In this document: in pieces, positions 20,124 through 29,043 of the stretch
Layout of the letters: each line of letters starts with the position of its first letter
Position numbering within the stretch: position 1 is the stretch's first letter
Source: Pseudoalteromonas ruthenica
GTDB taxonomy: Bacteria > Pseudomonadota > Gammaproteobacteria > Enterobacterales > Alteromonadaceae
Direction of reading: 5' to 3'
Length of the DNA: 64,000 nucleotides
Assembly (NCBI RefSeq): GCF_008808095.1
Contig: NZ_CP023397.1
Coordinates: forward strand, 784,327-848,326
Program-made: the position numbers and the translations under genes
Notes under the pieces: model-generated
What the model was told of the DNA's origin: nothing
Database searches by the model: none
The model's input: the letters and a program-made list of their open reading frames with translations, nothing else

Positions 20124-21204
20124 CACCATCAGCAAGTATATAGCCAGCGCCTTCAAGCCTGTTGCCTTATCCACCTTATGTGTGGCTGGCGCAGCAACAA
20201 TTACTTTTCCGTCTCTGGCAAACTCGCAGGTAGCAAGTGTTGAACAACAACAGGTGCAGTTTGACGCCTATGTTAAAAAACTGCGCTCCGAAGCGCTGGA
20301 AAAAGGCTATGACGCAGCCTTAATTGATTCAGCGTTTGCCACCATAGAGTTTAAGCCTAAGGTGATCAGCGCCGATAAAAACCAGCCTGAGGTCAAAGAA
20401 ACCTTAGAGACTTATCTACCAAAACGGGTGCCTCAGTGGAAAATAGACCGCGCCCGTAAACTCTATAAAGAGCATAAACAGACACTGGAAGAAGTGGCTG
20501 ATAAATTTGGCGTGCAAGCCCGCTTTATCGTTGCGTTGTGGGGGTTAGAAAGTAACTTTGGTCGTATTCAAGGTGGCCACCCAGTGATCTCAAGTTTAGT
20601 GACACTGGCTTATGATGGCCGCCGCGAGGCGCTATATAAACGCCAGCTTTGGGCGGCGTTAGATATTCTTAAAGACGGCCATATTGACCTTGAACATTTC
20701 AAGGGTTCTTGGGCCGGGGCTATGGGGCAAACACAGTTTATGCCAAGCTCCTTTAATGCCTATGCCGTAGACTACAACGGCGATGGCCGCAAGGATATCT
20801 GGACCACCGAGGAAGACGCGTTTGCCTCCATCGCCAATTACTTAAAAAGCGTGGGCTGGAATGACTCGCTGACCTGGGGACGACAGGTAAAATTACCCAA
20901 GGATTTTGACAGCAACGCTATATTGCAGCGCGGTACCCGCAGCCATAAGCAATGGTTGCAGTACTGGCGTGAGTCCGAGCGCAGTTTAGCGCAGTGGCAA
21001 GCACTCGGTGTGCGACGCATGGATGGCAGCGACTTACCGCAACGTGATATCACAGCGGCGATGGTGATGCCAGATAATGTCGATGGGCGTATGTATTTAG
21101 CCTACGATAATTATAAAGCACTAATGAACTGGAACCGTTCATATTATTTCGCCACCAGTGTCGGCTATTTATCCGACCGCATCGGTTACCCGCCGGTGGA
21201 GTAA
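20116..21204 (+). CDS. Lytic murein transglycosylase (MltB family)
   Basis: 362 aa. Signal sequence at the N-terminus (hydrophobic stretch about residues 12-35, ending PSLANS), no lipobox Cys, so periplasmic rather than lipid-anchored. Catalytic region ALWGLESNFGRIQG (Glu of the family-3 transglycosylase), GSWAGAMGQTQFMPSSF, and an EF-hand-like DYNGDGRKD. It cleaves peptidoglycan to 1,6-anhydro products. GTG start with GGAG seven bases upstream, overlapping ycgL. Confidence 0.93.
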   Translation: MINTISKYIASAFKPVALSTLCVAGAATITFPSLANSQVASVEQQQVQFDAYVKKLRSEALEKGYDAALIDSAFATIEFKPKVISADKNQPEVKETLETYLPKRVPQWKIDRARKLYKEHKQTLEEVADKFGVQARFIVALWGLESNFGRIQGGHPVISSLVTLAYDGRREALYKRQLWAALDILKDGHIDLEHFKGSWAGAMGQTQFMPSSFNAYAVDYNGDGRKDIWTTEEDAFASIANYLKSVGWNDSLTWGRQVKLPKDFDSNAILQRGTRSHKQWLQYWRESERSLAQWQALGVRRMDGSDLPQRDITAAMVMPDNVDGRMYLAYDNYKALMNWNRSYYFATSVGYLSDRIGYPPVE

Positions 21205-21268
21205 CTTCACACTGGCGTGGCAACACGCTAATTTGCTACACTACGCCCCGGTTCAAAGGGGCGTTTTT

Positions 21269-21772
21269 ATGTTAGAAGATAAGTTTTGGCAGACCAAGTC
21301 GTTGGCACAAATGAGTGACCAAGAGTGGGAAGCGATTTGTGATGGCTGTGGTAAATGCTGTTTAAATACCTTTATTGACAGCGACGAAGAACAACAAGAA
21401 GACTTTGCTGCCACTACCGAGCTGCGCCCCGGCGAGCAGCTTATCTATACCAACATTGTGTGTCAGTATTTGGATAACAAAACCTGCAACTGCACCGAGT
21501 ATGCAAACCGCCAGCGCTTAGTTCCCTCATGTGTGAAGCTCACCAAAGACAACATCGACGATATCTTCTTTATGCCTAACAGTTGCAGCTACCGACGACT
21601 GCAAGAGGGTCGTGGCTTGGCCAGTTGGCACCCGCTACTCAATAAGGGCAAAAAGTCGAAGATGCACAGCGCCGGGATCAGCGTACGTAACAAAACAGTA
21701 AAAGACTGTGATGTTGATCTCGAGTACTTCGAGGACCATATCGCTCAATGGCCACAAAACGACTGCGATTAA
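21269..21772 (+). CDS. ycgN: YcgN family Cys-rich protein (UPF0260)
   Basis: 167 aa. Start taken at MLEDKFWQTKSL (ATG 21269). Cys cluster CDGCGKCC near residue 25, with further Cys in VCQYL, TCNCTEY, PSCVKL and NSCSYRR: the YkgJ/YcgN-type metal or Fe-S binding arrangement. Exact function unknown. It is usually found next to ycgL and minC, as here. Confidence 0.93.
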   Translation: MLEDKFWQTKSLAQMSDQEWEAICDGCGKCCLNTFIDSDEEQQEDFAATTELRPGEQLIYTNIVCQYLDNKTCNCTEYANRQRLVPSCVKLTKDNIDDIFFMPNSCSYRRLQEGRGLASWHPLLNKGKKSKMHSAGISVRNKTVKDCDVDLEYFEDHIAQWPQNDCD

Positions 21773-21966
21773 CGCTTTAGACTCAAAACGGTGATGAAAG
21801 CTGAGCGCAAGCGCTCACCCTCGTGGTAACAACGCCGGCTCGGGCCCTGTCTACTCAAGGTCGAATTGCTAATTTCATTGGCCGATATGTTCGCTTAGCC
21901 GTTACTTTCCTGTCGCAGATTCATCCGTTAGCGATACAAAAAGCCGAATGTTAGTTGCATATGGTT

Positions 21967-21978
21967 TGGAACGTTCCA
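21967..21978. promoter_or_regulatory. Operator TGGAACGTTCCA before the sugar symporter gene
   Basis: Perfect 12-bp palindrome with central CG, the look of a LacI/GalR-family operator. It overlaps a plausible -35 (TTCCAG) that is 17 bases from TGTTAT, about 50 bases upstream of the transporter start, so bound repressor would block the promoter. An identical 12-mer lies at 23427. No LacI-family gene is in this window. Confidence 0.65.
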
Positions 21979-22047
21979 GTAAATATTCTGTGATCTTGTT
22001 ATGTGGATGTGTAGAATCCGAGACAACAAGTAGAAGGAGAACAACAC

Positions 22048-23319
22048 GTGAGTGAGATGAATAATAATCAGGCTTACGTTGCATCGGCAGATAAACAAAG
22101 CAACTATACTTTGCCGCTTGTAGCGATGACCACCTTGTTTTTTCTGTGGGGCTTTATCACCGTTTTAAACGATTTACTGATCCCCAGATTGAAAGCAGTT
22201 TTTGACTTAACCTATACCGAAGCCATGCTGATCCAGTTCTGCTTCTTTGGCGCGTATTTCATTATGTCGTTGCCAGCGGGTTACTTAGTTAAGCGATTTG
22301 GCTATAAGAACGGTGTTGTCAGTGGCTTAATCGTTGCCTCTATCGGCTGCTTACTGTTTTACCCAGCCGTGGCCGTACACGAGTATTGGTTGTTTTTAGG
22401 CGCACTATTTGTGTTAGCTTCTGGGGTGACCATTCTACAAGTGTCTGCTAACCCCTATGTGGCCGCATTAGGCCCGGCGCAAACCGCCTCTAGTCGACTC
22501 AATTTGGCGCAGGCTCTTAATTCGTTAGGCACCACAGTGGGGCCTATTATCGGCAAAATTTTATTGTTTGGCGGCAGTGCTGCGCTGGTTACCGAGGCTG
22601 CAACGGCGGACACGGTAAAAATTCCTTATTTAATGCTCGCCGCTGCGCTATTAACGATTGCCGTTGTCTTTGCAGTGTTGAAGCTGCCCGTGATCAAAGA
22701 ACACACTGAAGAATTCGACTGCAAAGCCAAAAACCACTCTTTATTAGAAGCCCCTCACTTGGTTTTCGGTGTTGGCGCTATCTTTTGTTATGTAGGCGGC
22801 GAAGTGGCCATTGGTAGTTTTCTTGTTAATTACTTTGGCGAAGCGCACATTGCTGGTCTAGCTGAGCACGAGGCGGCCCACCTCATTTCTTATTACTGGG
22901 GCGGTGCCATGGTCGGGCGCTTTATTGGCTCGGCAGCATTACAAAAAATTGCGCCGCACAAAGCACTACTCTTTAATGCTGTGGCCACCATTGTATTGCT
23001 GCTTGTCACTATTAATAGCCAAGGAATGGTTGCCATGTGGTCTGTACTGGCTATCGGCTTGTTTAATTCAATTATGTTCCCCACCATTTTCACACTTGCT
23101 ATTGCGGCGCTTAGCTCACTCACCAGTCGCGGCTCGGGGTGGTTATGCTTGGCCATTGTTGGTGGTGCGTTAATTCCTCTCGTCCAAGGTTATGTAGCCG
23201 ACACTGTGAGTTTGCAGTTAAGCTTCTACGTGCCGCTTGTGTGTTACGTATATATCGCTTGGTATGCGATGAGTACACCCAAGTTACAAGGAAAGTGGCA
23301 AGAGAAAATCGAAAAATAG
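22048..23319 (+). CDS. Sugar:H+ symporter, MFS (fucose/glucose/galactose permease family)
   Basis: 423 aa with about 12 membrane segments. The N-terminal FFLWGFITVLNDLLIPRLK and the ILQVSANPYVAALGP motif are typical of the FucP/GluP group of the major facilitator superfamily, which import hexoses or fucose with protons. GTG start at 22048 with AAGGAG eight bases upstream; a later ATG (MNNNQ) is possible. Flanked by a LacI-type operator and a strong terminator, so it is its own unit. The exact sugar cannot be read from sequence. Confidence 0.9.
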   Translation: MSEMNNNQAYVASADKQSNYTLPLVAMTTLFFLWGFITVLNDLLIPRLKAVFDLTYTEAMLIQFCFFGAYFIMSLPAGYLVKRFGYKNGVVSGLIVASIGCLLFYPAVAVHEYWLFLGALFVLASGVTILQVSANPYVAALGPAQTASSRLNLAQALNSLGTTVGPIIGKILLFGGSAALVTEAATADTVKIPYLMLAAALLTIAVVFAVLKLPVIKEHTEEFDCKAKNHSLLEAPHLVFGVGAIFCYVGGEVAIGSFLVNYFGEAHIAGLAEHEAAHLISYYWGGAMVGRFIGSAALQKIAPHKALLFNAVATIVLLLVTINSQGMVAMWSVLAIGLFNSIMFPTIFTLAIAALSSLTSRGSGWLCLAIVGGALIPLVQGYVADTVSLQLSFYVPLVCYVYIAWYAMSTPKLQGKWQEKIEK

Positions 23320-23347
23320 CAGTACGATATATTTAAGCTTTGAAACA

Positions 23348-23380
23348 CCGCCCTGATGCTTGTCAGGGCGGTTTTGTTTT
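23348..23380 (+). terminator. Terminator of the sugar symporter gene
   Basis: CCGCCCTGA and TCAGGGCGG form a perfect 9-bp stem, followed by TTTTGTTTT. Confidence 0.93.
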
Positions 23381-23426
23381 AAGGTCGGTGAATACGTATT
23401 CATTACCCCTATTTACTAGTACGAGC

Positions 23427-23438
23427 TGGAACGTTCCA
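23427..23438. promoter_or_regulatory. Second TGGAACGTTCCA operator, upstream of the TonB2 operon
   Basis: Identical to the palindrome at 21967. It lies after the symporter terminator and about 130 bases before the -35 of the TonB2 operon promoter. It could let one repressor loop across the symporter gene, or control the TonB2 operon too. The 23320-23701 gap otherwise holds the terminator, this site and the promoter at 23571; the short ORFs in it are not convincing. Confidence 0.55.
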
Positions 23439-23570
23439 TTTTGTCTTTCACCTATTTTTTGGCTCCCAACAAGCTTGCTACCAAACGTTCTCCTTTGTAA
23501 TAAGGGTATACACAGATGAGTTCGCGCACGAGCGCCTGTGCGGGCAGTTAGCGTCACCTATATGGCACAA

Positions 23571-23599
23571 TTGTTACAGCTGTAATTAAACTGTATTAA
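23571..23599 (+). promoter_or_regulatory. Sigma-70-type promoter of the TonB2 operon, overlapped by a palindrome
   Basis: TTGTTA, 17-base spacer, TATTAA, about 100 bases before the DUF3450 gene. The -35 and following bases contain TTACAGCTGTAA (23574-23585), a perfect 12-bp palindrome that could be a repressor site. I do not recognise the regulator. Confidence 0.5.
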
Positions 23600-23701
23600 T
23601 AGCGCAACACCACTGTCACTTTCCTTCTCTACACTCTCGCACATCTTACATTCGTGTCGGATTTCCGGCTAAGCATTCGAGCTAAACATAAGGTGTATGC
23701 G

Positions 23702-24457
23702 ATGAAAGGCGTTAAACCCCTGATATTAGCCACAGTAGTGGCGGCCACCAGCCCCGTGCTGATGGCTAATGAACTGGACACTGTTAAAAACAAAAGCAGT
23801 GAAATTAATGAGTTAGCGAAAAAATCTCAAAATAAAATCGATAACATCGCTGATTCAATGCAAAACCGCTTGCAAAAGTTTAAGGCACTCAACAAAGAAA
23901 TAGACGGCCTCAGCGTCTACAACGCGCAGTTGCAAAAGCAAATTGCCAATCAAGTTGAAGAAATGGACAACCTTAACGCATCGATGGACCAAGTATCGGT
24001 GATCGAGCGACAAATCACGCCACTGATGTTGCGAATGATCAATGGCCTTGAGCAGTTTGTTGCCCTAGATGTGCCTTTTTTACAGCAAGAGCGCAGCGAG
24101 CGGATTGCTAAGTTGCATGCGTTGATGGACCGCGCTGACGTGGCATCAAGTGAAAAGTTCCGCCGTGTGCTCGAAGCCTATCAGGTTGAGGTCGACTATG
24201 GTCGCACCATCGAGGCCTATACCGCTTTACAGGATGTAGATGGCAAAGAACGCGAGGTTGATTTCCTGCGCATTGGTCGCTTAGAGCTTATTTATTTGAC
24301 CCGTGACGGCCAGCAAGCCGGCGCCTGGGATAAAGAACAAAAAGCATTTGTAAAACTGGATGATTCGGCTATTAGCCAAATTAACAAAGGTCTGCGTATT
24401 GCGCGTAAACAGCTAGCCCCAGACATGTTAACCCTGCCTATCCAAGCTGCGGAATAA
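23702..24457 (+). CDS. DUF3450 family periplasmic coiled-coil protein of the TonB2 cluster
   Basis: 251 aa with a cleavable signal peptide (VKPLILATVVAATSPVLMA). The mature part is a long coiled coil (about residues 22-100, heptads rich in Leu, Gln, Asn, Lys), then a small globular domain. DUF3450 proteins precede ttpC in the TonB2 clusters of vibrios and related marine bacteria, where they help TonB2-dependent uptake. Start taken at ATG 23702. First gene of a six-gene operon. Confidence 0.9.
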   Translation: MKGVKPLILATVVAATSPVLMANELDTVKNKSSEINELAKKSQNKIDNIADSMQNRLQKFKALNKEIDGLSVYNAQLQKQIANQVEEMDNLNASMDQVSVIERQITPLMLRMINGLEQFVALDVPFLQQERSERIAKLHALMDRADVASSEKFRRVLEAYQVEVDYGRTIEAYTALQDVDGKEREVDFLRIGRLELIYLTRDGQQAGAWDKEQKAFVKLDDSAISQINKGLRIARKQLAPDMLTLPIQAAE

Positions 24458-24469
24458 GAGGTACCGACA

Positions 24470-25837
24470 ATGAAATTAATGAAACAGTTTACCCGAAGCG
24501 CAGCCTTAGTTGCCACTTTGGCGTTATCGCACTCTGCTTTAGCCGCAGATGCTATGGATCTAGATGCGCTATTAAAAACACTCGAGCAGGGTAAAGTTGC
24601 GCAGTCTGCGGAAAATAAAGAGCGTGAGCAGGCATTTATGGCCCGCGAAAACGAACAATTACAGATGTTGCGTCAGGCTGAGCAAACTCGCAACGCCAAG
24701 CTTCAAGAGTCTGAACAATTAGAAACGCGTTTCGAAGAAAACGAAGTGAAACTCGCGCAGCTATCCGATACCTTGCAAAACCGCATGGGCACACTCAAAG
24801 AATTGTTTGGTGTGCTGCAGCAAGAAGCAGGCGAGAGTGCCAATAAGTTTGCTACTTCTGTTATCTCAGCACAGCTTCCAGGGCGTGATGAGTTTATGGA
24901 AGAGATGGCGCAAAAAATGGGTTCAAGTTCGAAGCTTGCTTCTATCGAAGACATCGAGAAGGTGTGGTTTGAGCTGCAGCGAGAGATGACCGAGCAGGGC
25001 AAAGTCACACGCTTTAATACTGAAGTGATCGTTGCCGGCGGCGCTAAAGAAAACAAAGAAGTGCTGCGTGTCGGCGCATTTAACCTTATTGCCGATGGCA
25101 AGTACCTTGAGTACAACAATGTCACCGATACATTATCTGAATTGACTCGCCAGCCCGTAGACCGTTACACCGCCAGTGCTCAAGACTTACAACAAGCCAC
25201 TGACGGCTTTGTGCAGTTCGCGCTGGACCCAACAGGCGGCTCTATTTTGGGCCTACTAGTACAGGCTCCAGGTACTGAAGAGCGGGTGCATCAAGGCGGC
25301 ACTGTGGGTTATGTGATTCTCGCGGTTGGCGCATTGGCGCTATTAATCGCCATTGAGCGATTCATTTCTTTGCTTATTATTGGCAGCAAAATTCGTCGCC
25401 AGCTTAAAGACGATGTTGCCCGCGACGATAACCCGCTTGGACGTGTGATGAAGGTGAAAGACCAATACCCTCACGTGGCGCACGACACTCTTGAGCTGAA
25501 ACTGTCCGAAGCAATTTTACGCGAGATGCCAAAAATAACGCGTAACCTCACGCTTATTAAAATCATCTCTGTGGTGGCGCCGCTGCTGGGCTTACTCGGT
25601 ACGGTCACTGGTATGATTAATACCTTCCAAGCGATTACCTTATTTGGCACCGGCGACCCTAAATTAATGGCTGGGGGCATATCTCAAGCTTTGGTGACAA
25701 CGGTACTAGGTTTGGTCGTCGCTATACCGACGGTATTCCTTTATACCCTGCTTAATACACGCTCAAAGAACTTGTTGCTCATTTTGCAAGAGCAAAGTGC
25801 CGGTCTTATTGCTGAGCGCAGCGAAAAGGGAGCGTAA
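24470..25837 (+). CDS. ttpC: TtpC-like MotA/TolQ/ExbB proton channel protein with long periplasmic N-terminal extension
   Basis: 455 aa. Signal peptide (ends ALAADAMD), a coiled-coil periplasmic region of about 250 residues, then three membrane segments (about 275-300, 355-385, 405-430) with the ExbB/TolQ core (VAPLLGLLGTVTGMINTF). In Vibrio, TtpC is a fourth component of the TonB2 system, besides ExbB2, ExbD2 and TonB2. It lies 12 bp after the DUF3450 gene and 3 bp before exbB. Confidence 0.92.
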   Translation: MKLMKQFTRSAALVATLALSHSALAADAMDLDALLKTLEQGKVAQSAENKEREQAFMARENEQLQMLRQAEQTRNAKLQESEQLETRFEENEVKLAQLSDTLQNRMGTLKELFGVLQQEAGESANKFATSVISAQLPGRDEFMEEMAQKMGSSSKLASIEDIEKVWFELQREMTEQGKVTRFNTEVIVAGGAKENKEVLRVGAFNLIADGKYLEYNNVTDTLSELTRQPVDRYTASAQDLQQATDGFVQFALDPTGGSILGLLVQAPGTEERVHQGGTVGYVILAVGALALLIAIERFISLLIIGSKIRRQLKDDVARDDNPLGRVMKVKDQYPHVAHDTLELKLSEAILREMPKITRNLTLIKIISVVAPLLGLLGTVTGMINTFQAITLFGTGDPKLMAGGISQALVTTVLGLVVAIPTVFLYTLLNTRSKNLLLILQEQSAGLIAERSEKGA

Positions 25838-25840
25838 ATC

Positions 25841-26368
25841 ATGGTGCTATTGATTGATTGGATCAATGCAATTCGTGATTTTCTCGATACGGGTGGCCAG
25901 GTGCTCCTGGTCATCGGCATCCTCATCTTTGCTATGTGGTTGCTGATTTTGGAGCGCTTTATGTACTTCTTCCATGGCTATGGCAAGTACAAAAAATCGG
26001 TGCGCACGCAGTGGCAAAACCGCAGTGAGCGTAACAGCTGGAATGCCGAGCAAATTCGCCAAGCAATGATCTCACGGGCGGGAATGAAGCTTAACGCTAA
26101 TCTTGCTCTGATCAATGTCATGGTTGCACTGTGTCCGCTGCTCGGTCTGCTAGGTACGGTAACCGGCATGATCGAGGTATTTGACGTTATGGCTATTACT
26201 GGCACCGGCAGTGCCCGTTCCATGGCCTCCGGGGTGTCGAAAGCGACTATCCCTACCATGGCCGGGATGGTCGGCGCGTTGTCTGGGGTGTTTGCCTCAA
26301 CATTTTTACAGCGCCGCGCCAAACGAGAAGTCGAATTGTTAGAAGATAAAATGGTCTTGGACCACTAG
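25841..26368 (+). CDS. exbB: ExbB proton channel subunit of the TonB2 system
   Basis: 175 aa, short type of ExbB with three membrane segments (about 17-40, 90-115, 130-155) and the conserved CPLLGLLGTVTGMIEVFDVMA stretch. With ExbD it uses the proton gradient to energise TonB. Position directly after ttpC and before exbD marks it as the TonB2-type ExbB. Confidence 0.95.
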   Translation: MVLLIDWINAIRDFLDTGGQVLLVIGILIFAMWLLILERFMYFFHGYGKYKKSVRTQWQNRSERNSWNAEQIRQAMISRAGMKLNANLALINVMVALCPLLGLLGTVTGMIEVFDVMAITGTGSARSMASGVSKATIPTMAGMVGALSGVFASTFLQRRAKREVELLEDKMVLDH

Positions 26369-26410
26369 TTGCGATGATGCCTGTGCTTGAGCACAGGCAA
26401 GGAGAAAAAA

Positions 26411-26821
26411 ATGAGAGCCCCTTTAGGTAAAATATTTCAAGAAGAAGAAGCAGAAGAAATTAACATGACGCCGATGCTGGATGTGGTCTTCATCATGCTT
26501 ATTTTCTTTATCGTTACCGCGTCTTTTGTCAAAGAGTCAGGTATTGATGTAAACCGCCCAGAAGCGGCAACGGCGGTGAAAAAGGAGCGCGCCAATATTC
26601 TTGTCGCTATCTCTGATAAGGGCGAGGTGTGGATCAATAAACGGGAAGTAGACGTGCGCGCGGTGCAAGCGAATATCGAGCGTTTAAAAGCCGAAAACCC
26701 GCAAGGCAGCGTGGTGATTCAAGCGGATAAGAAAGCCACTACTGATACCCTGATCAAGGTGATGGATGCCGCCAGAGCTGCGGGCGTATTTGACGTGTCG
26801 ATTGCGGCTCAAGAGGCCTAA
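26411..26821 (+). CDS. exbD: ExbD subunit of the TonB2 system
   Basis: 136 aa with one N-terminal membrane anchor (about residues 20-40) that contains the proton-pathway Asp in INMTPMLDVVFIMLIFF, then a periplasmic domain. Start at ATG 26411 (MRAPLGK) because AAGGAG precedes it; an upstream in-frame start would overlap the gap after exbB without a ribosome site. Confidence 0.95.
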   Translation: MRAPLGKIFQEEEAEEINMTPMLDVVFIMLIFFIVTASFVKESGIDVNRPEAATAVKKERANILVAISDKGEVWINKREVDVRAVQANIERLKAENPQGSVVIQADKKATTDTLIKVMDAARAAGVFDVSIAAQEA

Positions 26822-26833
26822 GGAGCTGCCATC

Positions 26834-27439
26834 ATGCGTTATTTTATCGCCCTGATAGTCGCTGCGGTGGTGACCTTTATGCTGTTTTTAGGCATGCAGG
26901 CATTAATCTCCGGTGGCGAGGGAGCCATGACTGAGCCAGCTAAAGGCAACGTACTTGATTTTGTGCGCCTTAAGCAAGAAGAAACCGTCGAGAAAAAAGA
27001 GCGTAAACCGCAGAAACCACCGAAGCCAAAAGAGCCGCCACCACCGATGGACTCGCCGCAAACACAAAGCAGCGATCCTAACGCCAGCAGCGGTAATTTC
27101 GACTTTGCTGCCGATGTCAGTGCTGATGTCGACATTGGTAAAGGCTTGGCGCTAGAAAGCAGCGACGGTGAGTATTTGCCCATTGTTAAAGTCTCGCCTG
27201 TGTATCCACGCCGAGCTTTATCAGGCGGTATTGAAGGTTATGTCATTGTCGAATTTACAGTGACTAAACAAGGCACCGTACGCGACCCGAAGGTACTTAA
27301 AGCCGAGCCTGAGAGTATTTTCGATAGAGCTGCAATGGATGCGGCTAAAAAATTCAAATACAAGCCGCGTATCGTTAATGGCGAGGCGGTAGAAGTGGCA
27401 GGGGTGCAAAACCGCATCACCTTCCAAATCAACGGTTAA
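26834..27439 (+). CDS. tonB: TonB energy transducer (TonB2 type)
   Basis: 201 aa: N-terminal membrane anchor (about 1-22), a short Pro/Lys-rich spanner (RKPQKPPKPKEPPPPMDSP), and a C-terminal TonB domain (PVYPRRALSGGIEGYVIVEFTV). The short spanner and gene order are typical of TonB2. It reaches across the periplasm to outer-membrane receptors such as the one encoded at 30744. Confidence 0.95.
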   Translation: MRYFIALIVAAVVTFMLFLGMQALISGGEGAMTEPAKGNVLDFVRLKQEETVEKKERKPQKPPKPKEPPPPMDSPQTQSSDPNASSGNFDFAADVSADVDIGKGLALESSDGEYLPIVKVSPVYPRRALSGGIEGYVIVEFTVTKQGTVRDPKVLKAEPESIFDRAAMDAAKKFKYKPRIVNGEAVEVAGVQNRITFQING

Positions 27440-27485
27440 TGAGTGTGCCCCGCAGTGGGCACCTGTTGCGATTAAGAGGTTTACC

Positions 27486-28790
27486 ATGACAAAACTGAAC
27501 TCATTGCTGCTATTTGCAGGGTTAACATCGGCGACGTTAGTGTTGCCGAGCATGGCCAGTATGATCCCATCGGTGGCGCTCGCCAGCGCCCATGCAGAGC
27601 AAAAAACCAAACGCGTGCCGGCGCTGCGCGATAAGGTTTATAGCCAATTAGCGCGGGCACAAAAGCTCGCTGATGACGGGGATGTAAAAGGTGGGCTAGC
27701 GGCACTTGACTCTGTTAAAGAGCGTGCTTCAAGCATGAATAGCTACGAAAAGGCCATGATGTACAATTTTTATGGCTTCATTTACTACAATGAAAACCGC
27801 TTGGGTGAAGCCATTGATGCTTTTGAAAATGTTGTTGCTCAGACGGATATTCCTGAAAGTTTAACGCTCAGCACGCTGTTTTCATTGGCGCAGCTGTCGA
27901 TGGCCAACGATGATTATCAAGGGGTGATTGATTACCTGACCCGTTGGGATAAGGTCAATACCAAAGCGCAGCCTGACAGTTATTACGTGCTGAAATCTCA
28001 AGCCTATTACCAAATGAGCCAATATCAGGATGCGTTGGCAGCGATAAACACAGCTATTGCACTTGCGGAAAAAGACGGGAAAACACCGAAGGAAAACTGG
28101 CTGGTATTGCAACGTGCTTTGTATTACTCATTACAACAACCAGAGCAGGTTGTGGCGGTGATTGAGAAAATGATTGCGCTTTACAACAAGCCCGAATACT
28201 GGCTGCAATTAAGCGGTATGTATGGCGAGGTTGGACGAGAGAAAGAGCAACTGGCTACTATTGAGGCTGCTTATCAGCAAGGCTTTGTAACCAGCAAATC
28301 GGATTTACGAAACTTAGCCCAGGTCTATATGTTCAACGGCTTACCTTATAAGGCTGCAAAAGTTATGAAAACCGCGCAAGCCAAAGGTGTCGTCGCAGAT
28401 AATGTTAAAAACAATGCCTTCATAGCAGAAGCTTTTGTACAAGCCAAAGAAGAGCGCAAGTCCCTTGCTTACTTTGAAAAAGCGGCTAAGCAAAGCCAAG
28501 AAGGTATTTATGACCAACGCCTTGCTGAGGTGCACTTGAATCTCGAGCAATATGCAGAGGCGGCGGATGCGGCCAGGGCAGCTCTGGAGAAAGGGGGTCT
28601 ACAGCATGAGTCTAATGCGTATGTGGCGTTAGGGATGGCGCAGTTTAACTTACAGAACTTTGACGCCTCTATTTTGGCCTTCGAACAGGCGGAGAAACAC
28701 AAGCGCTCTGAGCGCTTGGCGCAACAATGGATAAAATATGTAAAAAATGAAAAGCTGCATGCTGAGACATTAAAGCAGGCGCTTTTATAA
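27486..28790 (+). CDS. Periplasmic TPR protein of the TonB2 operon
   Basis: 434 aa. Signal peptide about 1-38, then tandem TPR-like helix pairs to the C-terminus (for example NENRLGEAIDAFENVV, QYQDALAAINTAIALA, QNFDASILAFEQAE). A TPR protein is the usual last gene of TonB2 clusters; its role in energised uptake is not well defined. Separated from tonB by 46 bp and followed by a terminator at 28878. Confidence 0.9.
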   Translation: MTKLNSLLLFAGLTSATLVLPSMASMIPSVALASAHAEQKTKRVPALRDKVYSQLARAQKLADDGDVKGGLAALDSVKERASSMNSYEKAMMYNFYGFIYYNENRLGEAIDAFENVVAQTDIPESLTLSTLFSLAQLSMANDDYQGVIDYLTRWDKVNTKAQPDSYYVLKSQAYYQMSQYQDALAAINTAIALAEKDGKTPKENWLVLQRALYYSLQQPEQVVAVIEKMIALYNKPEYWLQLSGMYGEVGREKEQLATIEAAYQQGFVTSKSDLRNLAQVYMFNGLPYKAAKVMKTAQAKGVVADNVKNNAFIAEAFVQAKEERKSLAYFEKAAKQSQEGIYDQRLAEVHLNLEQYAEAADAARAALEKGGLQHESNAYVALGMAQFNLQNFDASILAFEQAEKHKRSERLAQQWIKYVKNEKLHAETLKQALL

Positions 28791-28877
28791 AGTGTTTTAT
28801 GATTAGGTATAATAGAGTTAGTTAATATAAATATTAAATAACTGTGCCTGGTCTTTAACAACCATAATCGCAACACC

Positions 28878-28905
28878 AAAGCCGCCCTCGGGTGGCTTTT
28901 ATCTT
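28878..28905 (+). terminator. Terminator of the TonB2 operon
   Basis: AAAGCCGCCC and GGGTGGCTTT pair over 10 bp with one G-U type mismatch, followed by a T-rich run (TTATCTTTTT). Confidence 0.85.
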
Positions 28906-28934
28906 TTTAAGTAACAATATTAATAACTTAATCA

Positions 28935-28978
28935 TGTCATCATATGTTTAAATAAGTGTCACTTCATTGTCATAAAGC
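28935..28978 (+). promoter_or_regulatory. Pho-box-like repeats upstream of the lipoprotein / TonB-dependent receptor pair
   Basis: TGTCA occurs at 28935, 28957 and 28968. The spacings are 22 and 11 bases, the 11-base phase of PhoB half-sites; the last two read TGTCACTTCAT and TGTCATAAAGC, close to the Pho consensus half-site CTGTCATAAAT. It lies 66-109 bases before the gene at 29044. This suggests induction of the downstream pair by phosphate starvation. Confidence 0.6.
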
Positions 28979-29043
28979 CACCGTATTGTATGTCGTAACT
29001 TTTAAATGCGTTAACAATAATTGACATTCAACGGAGTATAACA

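Noticed and set aside
23363..23557. Minus-strand ORF downstream of the sugar symporter gene
   Set aside because: It starts inside a promoter region and ends inside the symporter terminator, and the protein has no recognisable features.
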